Positions 4,654-8,915 of a stretch of DNA of 8,915 nt are shown piece after piece; position 1 is the stretch's first letter, and each line of letters begins with the position of its first letter. Source of the DNA: Candidatus Heimdallarchaeota archaeon (lineage in GTDB: Archaea; Asgardarchaeota; Heimdallarchaeia; JABLTI01). The notes beneath the pieces were generated by a model. The model was not told where the DNA came from. It did not search any database and saw nothing but the letters and a program-made list of their open reading frames with translations. Location: assembly GCA_019894765.1 (NCBI GenBank), contig JAGXNT010000094.1, forward strand, positions 1 through 8,915, written 5' to 3'. The position numbers and the translations under genes are program-made.

Positions 4654-5754
4654 CTAGCTTTCTAATAATTCTTTAATTTTCTCAATTGAGATAGCTTCCA
4701 TATAATTATCGTCTCTTCCAGTCATTGAAGTTGCTTTACACAAAGAATTTAGTACTGCTTCCTCAGTTGCTTCAACTACTGCTTTCAATAATTCACTGAA
4801 TAATTTGGTTGATTCATTTATAATTGACATATTTATCGTTGCAGCATTTTCATCATGTTTAATTCTATTTACAGTTGAAAAAGCTATGATAATATCTCCA
4901 GAACCCCATGAAGCAAAACTTCCTGTTCTTGCTAAACCCAAAGGAGCTCTTTTTGCTAGACGAGTAAGCTGTCGATAATTAAGAGGTGCATCAGTAGCAA
5001 TAATCACCATTACGGAACCATGATGTTGGGTTTTGGTAACCTGCTTTCTCCCTTCTTTATGCAGCTTCTTTCCTAAGATGGTTAAATCCTTTCTGGAGCC
5101 AAAATTGGTTAAAACTAAAACTCCTACAACATACTCCGCAGTTTTTTCTATAACAACTCTTGAAGCAGTTCCAATTCCACCCTTGTATCCAAACAAACTC
5201 ATGCCTGTACCTGCTCCAACACAACCTTCTTCAACATTTTTGGAAGCATTCTCAATGGCTTGAAAAACGTGTCCTTTCTTCACATGTCTTCCTTGCATGT
5301 CATTTAGAAATCCATCATTACATTCTCCCACAACAACATTAATTGAAGAAGTTGAAATACCAATGTCCGGATTTTCCTTTATGTGAAAATCAATCAACGC
5401 ATCAGAAACAGCAGGTATGCTTAATGTATTTGTCAGACCAATATACGATTCAATAGAACCTAATTCTTGAACTTGAACTAATCCAGTAGTTTTACCATAA
5501 CCATTTAAAACAAAATAACCTGCTCTGACTTTTTCTCTGTAAACATTTTTCTCATGAGGAAGTATAACGGTAACACCAGTTCTCACAGGTCCTTTTCCAG
5601 GAATTAATTTACCATTACCTTCAATGATTGTACAATGCCCAACTTTTACACCAGGAACATCTGTTATGGAGTTTAATTTTCCTATATCTAAATCGCCAAC
5701 TGTAAATCCCAAATCTCGAAAACGAGGTCGAATTTCTTGTTTATCCTGTTTCAT
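4654..5754 (-). CDS. P1-family (DmpA-like, MEROPS S58) self-processing aminopeptidase
   Basis: This 366-residue protein belongs to the N-terminal-nucleophile family that includes DmpA and beta-peptidyl aminopeptidases. Precursors cut themselves before a serine, giving a large and a small chain. Family marks are RDLGFTVG and ITDVPGVKVGH (30-40), RAGYFVLNG (77-85), IGLTNTLSIPAVSDAL (105-120), VVGECNDGFLNDMQGRHV (141-158), EEGCVGAGTGM..GYKGGIGTASRV (175-200), and the cleavage motif HHGSVMVIIATDAPL (244-258). Gly246/Ser247 is the expected scissile bond, giving chains of about 246 and 120 residues. There is no signal peptide. Residue 88 is Lys in NGYGKTTG, where I recall many members having Glu. 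The start is supported by a TATA-like element placed for a leaderless mRNA. The gene is divergent from the F420-type oxidoreductase; its substrate is unknown. Confidence 0.9.
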   Translation of the reverse strand: MKQDKQEIRPRFRDLGFTVGDLDIGKLNSITDVPGVKVGHCTIIEGNGKLIPGKGPVRTGVTVILPHEKNVYREKVRAGYFVLNGYGKTTGLVQVQELGSIESYIGLTNTLSIPAVSDALIDFHIKENPDIGISTSSINVVVGECNDGFLNDMQGRHVKKGHVFQAIENASKNVEEGCVGAGTGMSLFGYKGGIGTASRVVIEKTAEYVVGVLVLTNFGSRKDLTILGKKLHKEGRKQVTKTQHHGSVMVIIATDAPLNYRQLTRLAKRAPLGLARTGSFASWGSGDIIIAFSTVNRIKHDENAATINMSIINESTKLFSELLKAVVEATEEAVLNSLCKATSMTGRDDNYMEAISIEKIKELLES

Positions 5755-5774
5755 AGTAATAAAATACTTGTTTA

Positions 5775-5813
5775 TGAATTATATCTTTTATGAGCTTCTA
5801 CTGAAATAATTCA
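5775..5813. promoter_or_regulatory. inverted repeat in the peptidase/oxidoreductase divergent promoter region
   Basis: TGAATTAT (5775-5782) and ATAATTCA (5806-5813) are perfect 8-base inverted arms with centres 31 bases apart, about three helical turns. One arm overlaps the minus-strand TATA-like element of the peptidase gene. The other lies close to the possible plus-strand TATA of the oxidoreductase. In such AT-rich DNA chance is a real alternative. Confidence 0.25.
5779..5785 (-). promoter_or_regulatory. TATA-like element for the peptidase gene (leaderless)
   Basis: On the minus strand GATATAA is centred about 28 bases upstream of the ATG at 5754. No ribosome site precedes that codon, so both observations agree with a leaderless transcript. 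Confidence 0.5.
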
Positions 5814-5858
5814 AAAAAACTATAACTAGAGAATGAAAGGTAAAATAGGGAAAAATAA

Positions 5859-6824
5859 ATGACTGTAAAATTTGGCATTCAAATAGAACCACAAATGGGC
5901 TTTGTGTATAAAACGGTAGAGAAAATTGCTTTAGAAGCAGAAAAAATTGGTTATGATTCTATTTGGAGTAGTGATCATTTCTTCTTAGATGCAAAATCTG
6001 AAGATCGAAATTGTATGGAAGCATGGACATTAATTTCAGCTTTAGCAGCAGTAACTAAGAAGATAAAATTAGGAACCTTGGTTACTTGTAATTCTTATCG
6101 ATATCCAGCAGTTTTAGCAAAAATAGCTGCAACTGTAGATATGATCTCTAATGGACGACTCATTTTTGGATTCGGTGCAGGATGGAAAGAAATGGAGTAT
6201 AACGCCTATGGTATACCATTTCCATCAACATTGGACAGATTATATCAAATGGAGGAAGCAATAGAAATAATCAAACTGCTTTGGACAGAACCAAAGGTAA
6301 CCTACGAAGGAAAATACTATCAAATCAAGGATGCTTTCTCAGCTCCTAAACCAGTCCAAAAACCATGGCCTCCTATTATGATCGGTGGAATGGGAGAAAA
6401 AGTTCTCCTTAAAATGGTCGCAAAGCACGCTGATTATTGTAATTTCTTTTTACGACCAAAACTCGAACGTTCACTCGAGATACTTAAGGCTCATTGCAAA
6501 GTGGTTGGGCGAAACTACGATGATATTGGTAAGAGTCTTTTTGCAGTTGGGATACCAATCTTTGTCTCGAAATCAGAAGAAGAAATTGAGGATTACTTGA
6601 AAGGCATTGCAGAAAGATATGATAGACCTTTGGAAGCGATAAAGGAAAGAATCAAGCAAGATGCCCCTGGCTCTTGGGTAGGATTTCCTGAAGAAGTAAT
6701 TGAACGATTCGAATACTTGAATTCCTTGGGTTTCGACTCTTATCAAGTAATGTTCGCAGGGTTTGATGAGAAAATTATCAAATATAGTCAAGACTTCGCA
6801 GAATTAGTAATGAAAAAATTATAG
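5859..6824 (+). CDS. LLM-class F420-dependent oxidoreductase (luciferase-like TIM barrel)
   Basis: This 321-residue protein has the normal family length. Family marks are the first strand KFGIQIEPQMGF (4-15), LEAEKIGYDSIWSSDHFF (25-42), KIKLGTLVT (68-76), RYPAVLAKIAATVDMISNGRL (81-101), FGFGAGWKEMEYNAYGIPFP (103-122), and the phosphate-binding region PPIMIGGMGEKVLLKMVAKHAD (171-192). These resemble the Rv1855c-like group of the bacterial luciferase superfamily, which normally transfers hydride with the deazaflavin F420. FMN use cannot be excluded from sequence alone and the substrate is unknown. An AGGG ribosome site lies eight bases before the ATG, and a weak TATA-like CTATAAC lies at 5820-5826. 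The gene is divergent from the P1 peptidase and is closed by a hairpin terminator. Confidence 0.92.
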   Translation: MTVKFGIQIEPQMGFVYKTVEKIALEAEKIGYDSIWSSDHFFLDAKSEDRNCMEAWTLISALAAVTKKIKLGTLVTCNSYRYPAVLAKIAATVDMISNGRLIFGFGAGWKEMEYNAYGIPFPSTLDRLYQMEEAIEIIKLLWTEPKVTYEGKYYQIKDAFSAPKPVQKPWPPIMIGGMGEKVLLKMVAKHADYCNFFLRPKLERSLEILKAHCKVVGRNYDDIGKSLFAVGIPIFVSKSEEEIEDYLKGIAERYDRPLEAIKERIKQDAPGSWVGFPEEVIERFEYLNSLGFDSYQVMFAGFDEKIIKYSQDFAELVMKKL

Positions 6825-6859
6825 TAAAGAATCAAATAACTACAATAAAATAAGAGTTT

Positions 6860-6882
6860 AGAAGCTCGGATGAGCTTCTTTT
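6860..6882 (+). terminator. hairpin terminator between convergent genes
   Basis: AGAAGCTC-GGAT-GAGCTTCT forms a perfect 8-base stem with a four-base loop (6860-6879) and runs into TTT on the plus strand. It lies 36 bases after the oxidoreductase stop and before the end of the convergent surface-protein gene. The T run suits the plus strand; on the minus strand the stem is followed by AAAC, so it may act mainly for the oxidoreductase. Confidence 0.65.
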
Positions 6883-6894
6883 AATCATTATCAA

Positions 6895-7797
6895 CTATCT
6901 TCGTTTTATTACTCGTACGACAATTGCAATAGCAAATATTAGAACGACTAATCCTCCGCCGCCACCTATGAAATACCACTTGTACTCATTCAAGAATTCA
7001 ACAAAATCAGACTGATCTGTTTGAATAACATGTTGATTCATCTCGACAGCGAATTCACTAGTATCCATAGTTCCATTGTATTGGAAATCTAAAATTACTT
7101 CTTGTAAAATACCAGTAATCATATCGTATGAGAAAGTGACATCATTTATTACAGAAATTTCCATTAACGGACTAGGTGAAACTAGCATATAAAAATCAAA
7201 ATACCACCAAATAGTCATTGTATCATTTGCATCACTAAAAGTAGCATCACTATTTATTACAGGAATAAAGGAAAATATCGAACTAAGAAGAGTAGCTTGA
7301 TCAGTAACTATGGATTCAAACGAAGTCCAAGTTATAGGGGCTGTATCAACAAATGGTGGGAATGCAAATGGATCTAAATATTCTGCATCTATTTCTCCAG
7401 AAGAATAGATAACCATTATATCATAAGTCATCATAAGACTATAACCAGTTAAAAACATAGCAATTTCGGTATATGCCGATGAAATATCAAGTGGGCAGGT
7501 TCCAAACATTGTGTTTGAACCAATTGTGGAATTCCAATCTAATTCGCTCGCAGTTATTTCTTCAACATTTAATTTGAAGCTAGTTCCAATATCTACTAGA
7601 GTATTATTAACTAAGAATCCAGAAAATGATTCAGCTAAGCTTCCAAACTCGACAGATATTTCTGAATCTAGTACTTTAAATTTCACTTGATCGCCTACAC
7701 TTACATTGAATGCACTTTGAGTATTTCGAGCCAATAAAAATGAACTAATAATAAGTATAACAAATGAAATTTTCATAATTTTTTTCATTTCTAACAT
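6895..7797 (-). CDS. secreted, C-terminally membrane-anchored surface protein
   Basis: This 300-residue protein has an N-terminal signal peptide: Lys-rich MLEMKKIMK, then the hydrophobic SFVILIISSFLLA, with probable cleavage near residue 29. The exposed part from about 30 to 275 is rich in Ser, Thr, Asp and aromatic residues and opens with FNVSVGDQVKFKVL. A glycine-rich membrane anchor follows (IGGGGGLVVLIFAIAIVV, about 277-294), ending in cytoplasmic RVIKRR. Five N-glycosylation sequons are visible (Asn 31, 64, 89, 191, 241). The VGDQ...F/Y opening resembles archaeal 'choice-of-anchor' surface proteins, but no enzymatic motif is seen. Only one cysteine is present (101). AAAGGA just upstream of the ATG at 7797 serves as ribosome site. 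It is divergent from the GrpB-like gene and convergent with the oxidoreductase. The exact role is unknown. Confidence 0.8.
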   Translation of the reverse strand: MLEMKKIMKISFVILIISSFLLARNTQSAFNVSVGDQVKFKVLDSEISVEFGSLAESFSGFLVNNTLVDIGTSFKLNVEEITASELDWNSTIGSNTMFGTCPLDISSAYTEIAMFLTGYSLMMTYDIMVIYSSGEIDAEYLDPFAFPPFVDTAPITWTSFESIVTDQATLLSSIFSFIPVINSDATFSDANDTMTIWWYFDFYMLVSPSPLMEISVINDVTFSYDMITGILQEVILDFQYNGTMDTSEFAVEMNQHVIQTDQSDFVEFLNEYKWYFIGGGGGLVVLIFAIAIVVRVIKRR

Positions 7798-7876
7798 CGT
7801 TTTCCTTTAAGTTTAGATATTTCCAATTCACGTCGACATTAAAAGAGTTTTAGGTTGTAGATAATTGTGCTTTCAT

Positions 7877-7907
7877 AAAACAAATTTGATAAAGGATGAT
7901 TTGTTTT
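7877..7907. promoter_or_regulatory. inverted repeat upstream of the GrpB-like gene, candidate operator
   Basis: AAAACAAAT (7877-7885) and ATTTGTTTT (7899-7907) are perfect 9-base arms with centres 22 bases apart, two helical turns. The left arm overlaps a possible TATA element (CATAAAAC, 7874-7881) and the right arm the predicted initiation region, a usual place for repressor binding. The 13-base spacer contains AAAGGATG, which could be a ribosome site if transcription starts further upstream. Confidence 0.35.
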
Positions 7908-7915
7908 GTTAATCT

Positions 7916-8446
7916 ATGAGCTCACCAATTATCCTGGAAAAATATAATCCCAAGTGGCCTGACTTTTTCTTAGAAGAAAGAGCGAAGATTGAGAAAGCAT
8001 TAGGTCATTTAATTGTCAAAATCGAGCATATTGGAAGTACTGCTATACCTGGGATGGGAGGAAATCCAATTATCGATATCCTGATTGGAGTTCAAGAAAA
8101 AGAAGATGCTGAGAAGTGCATACCTTTACTCGCAAGTATTGGTTATACTTTTGATCCAGATCGTAATGAAGATTTTCCCGAGAGAAAATCATTGGATAAA
8201 TATGCCATTGGAGCCAAGATTCACCTTTATATTGTTGATATTAATAGCGAATACTGGGTACGTCATATTTTATTTAGAGATCATTTACGAGCAAATCCCG
8301 AAGTAGCAAGGGAATACAACAAATTAAAAGTGGAATTGGTGAAAAAGTATCGCTATGATAGAGAGGCGTATACTAAGGGGAAAGCAAAATTCATCAAGAA
8401 AGTTGAAGACATAACCAAGAAAGAACGGCAAATGTACATGAAATAA
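7916..8446 (+). CDS. GrpB/UPF0157 family nucleotidyltransferase-fold protein
   Basis: This 176-residue protein has normal family length. GrpB proteins have a minimal nucleotidyltransferase fold; some are fused to CoaE, and the reaction of stand-alone members is not established. Family marks are the N-terminal ILEKYNPKWPDFFLEERAKI (6-25), the core IEHIGSTAIPGM (36-47) with the GST nucleotide-binding turn, NPIIDILIGV (50-59) with an acidic residue at 54, KIHLYIVD (101-108), and the C-terminal HILFRDHLRANPEVAREYNKLK (117-138) followed by KKYRYDREAYTKGKAKFI. At position 50 Asn stands where I recall Lys being usual (AKPIIDI). A distant AAAGGATGAT is the only ribosome-site-like sequence. The gene is convergent with the SRPBCC gene, with three bases between the stops. 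Confidence 0.88.
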   Translation: MSSPIILEKYNPKWPDFFLEERAKIEKALGHLIVKIEHIGSTAIPGMGGNPIIDILIGVQEKEDAEKCIPLLASIGYTFDPDRNEDFPERKSLDKYAIGAKIHLYIVDINSEYWVRHILFRDHLRANPEVAREYNKLKVELVKKYRYDREAYTKGKAKFIKKVEDITKKERQMYMK

Positions 8447-8449
8447 ATG

Positions 8450-8884
8450 TTAGTACCTAAGTCCGTGTTCAACATAGAATTTTATCAGTGTTAATGCTTC
8501 ACCCCAGCCTGTAGCACATTCTAAACAGCGTCTATGACCTTCTTTTGTATCTTGATATCCGTGTTCTTTAACAGAGAGAACTGTTCCTTCTTCTACTTCC
8601 TCAAAATCCATTTCGACAGTTGTGTAATGATCATCCCACCATTTGAAAACAAATCGCTCTGGAACCTTCACTTCGATAATTGGACATACAGCTTCAGAAG
8701 TAACTTTGTCTACCCCCCAGTTCTTCCATCGAAAAATGATTTTTCCACCTACTTTACGATCAACAAAAGATCCTTCAGTGAACCAACCGTCTAATCCTTC
8801 TGCTGTAGTCATCGCATCATAGACTTTTTCTCGAGGACCACGAACTAATACTTTATGTAATATAGGAGCATCAAATATTTCCAT
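8450..8884 (-). CDS. AHSA1/SRPBCC-domain protein (START-like)
   Basis: This 144-residue protein is a single SRPBCC fold of the AHSA1/activator-of-Hsp90 type. Marks are an opening strand HKVLVRGPREKVYDAMTTAEGLDGWF (10-35), GGKIIFRW (46-53), a strand at PIIEVKVPERFVFKWWDDH (68-86), TTVEMDFEEVEEGTVLSVKEHGY (88-110), and the C-terminal amphipathic helix CATGWGEALTLIKFYVEHG (123-141). The helix pattern GWGEALxxIKxYVEHG is typical of this family. These proteins bind hydrophobic ligands in a deep pocket; the ligand here is unknown, and nothing suggests an Hsp90 partner nearby. A GAGG ribosome site seven bases before the ATG at 8884 fixes the start. It is convergent with the GrpB-like gene. Confidence 0.88.
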   Translation of the reverse strand: MEIFDAPILHKVLVRGPREKVYDAMTTAEGLDGWFTEGSFVDRKVGGKIIFRWKNWGVDKVTSEAVCPIIEVKVPERFVFKWWDDHYTTVEMDFEEVEEGTVLSVKEHGYQDTKEGHRRCLECATGWGEALTLIKFYVEHGLRY

Positions 8885-8915
8885 AATAATTCCTCAAGTA
8901 CGTATACTCAAAGAA

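Noticed and set aside
5033..5342. Plus-strand ORFs inside the peptidase gene
   Set aside because: Antisense to a gene with many conserved motifs; their composition (Pro, Thr, Phe runs) is that of a shadow frame.
8534..8794. 86-codon plus-strand ORF opposite the SRPBCC gene
   Set aside because: Antisense shadow rich in Phe, Ser and Asn with no ribosome site; the minus-strand protein is clearly real.
8894..8905. AGTA-CGTA-TACT short symmetry upstream of the SRPBCC gene
   Set aside because: The arms are only four bases long and do not extend, so chance is likely; it may simply contain a GTATAC TATA-like element.
1..8915. CRISPR array, tRNA, rRNA, insertion sequence or defence system
   Set aside because: No regularly spaced repeats, no cloverleaf-like or rRNA-like sequence and no transposase or nuclease gene was seen. 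The recombinase-like domain at 3946 lacks a catalytic part.

Overview
The window looks like chromosomal DNA from an AT-rich archaeon. Three signs point that way. Several genes have TATA-like boxes about 25-40 bases upstream of the start instead of bacterial -35/-10 pairs. Some starts are apparently leaderless, while others carry GAGG- or GGTGAT-type ribosome sites and TTG/GTG codons. The gene content also fits: an F420-dependent luciferase-like enzyme, a short TrmO-type protein, a DUF4332 helix-hairpin-helix protein and a surface protein with a signal peptide and C-terminal anchor. An uncultured lineage such as the Asgard archaea would fit, but that is inference. No rRNA, tRNA, CRISPR array or recognisable insertion sequence was seen.

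Left part (1-1034): the 5' end of a DinB-like gene runs off the left edge on the minus strand. It is divergent from a winged-helix regulator on the plus strand, and a perfect 15-base palindrome lies between the two promoters. After the regulator come a T-rich terminator-like tract, a second palindrome and a strong TATA box.

Middle left (1035-2362): a TrmO-type gene appears to be split. Its natural N-terminus is an isolated 33-codon ORF. A two-segment membrane-protein ORF follows, joined by an ATGA overlap. The rest of TrmO then starts from a poor GTG inside the end of the membrane ORF. A diverged copy of the same trmO stretch lies on both sides of the inserted ORF, offset by exactly 315 bases. 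A stand-alone GyrI-like effector-binding protein follows with its own TATA box.

Centre (2363-4650): two tandem paralogous four-segment membrane proteins of unknown function are each preceded by the same 29-base promoter block (28 of 29 bases match). The second is probably co-transcribed with a protein that joins a recombinase-type core-binding-like domain to DUF4332.

Right part (4651-8915): a P1-family (DmpA-like) self-processing peptidase is divergent from an LLM-class F420-dependent oxidoreductase. A hairpin terminator separates the latter from a convergent secreted, membrane-anchored surface protein. A GrpB/UPF0157 nucleotidyltransferase-fold protein and a convergent AHSA1/SRPBCC protein finish the window. 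Inverted repeats sit in both divergent promoter regions here and are candidate operators.

Most of the region is accessory or housekeeping-adjacent genes in small transcription units. No multi-gene pathway or defence system is evident. The most unusual items are the split trmO locus and the duplicated membrane-protein/promoter units.
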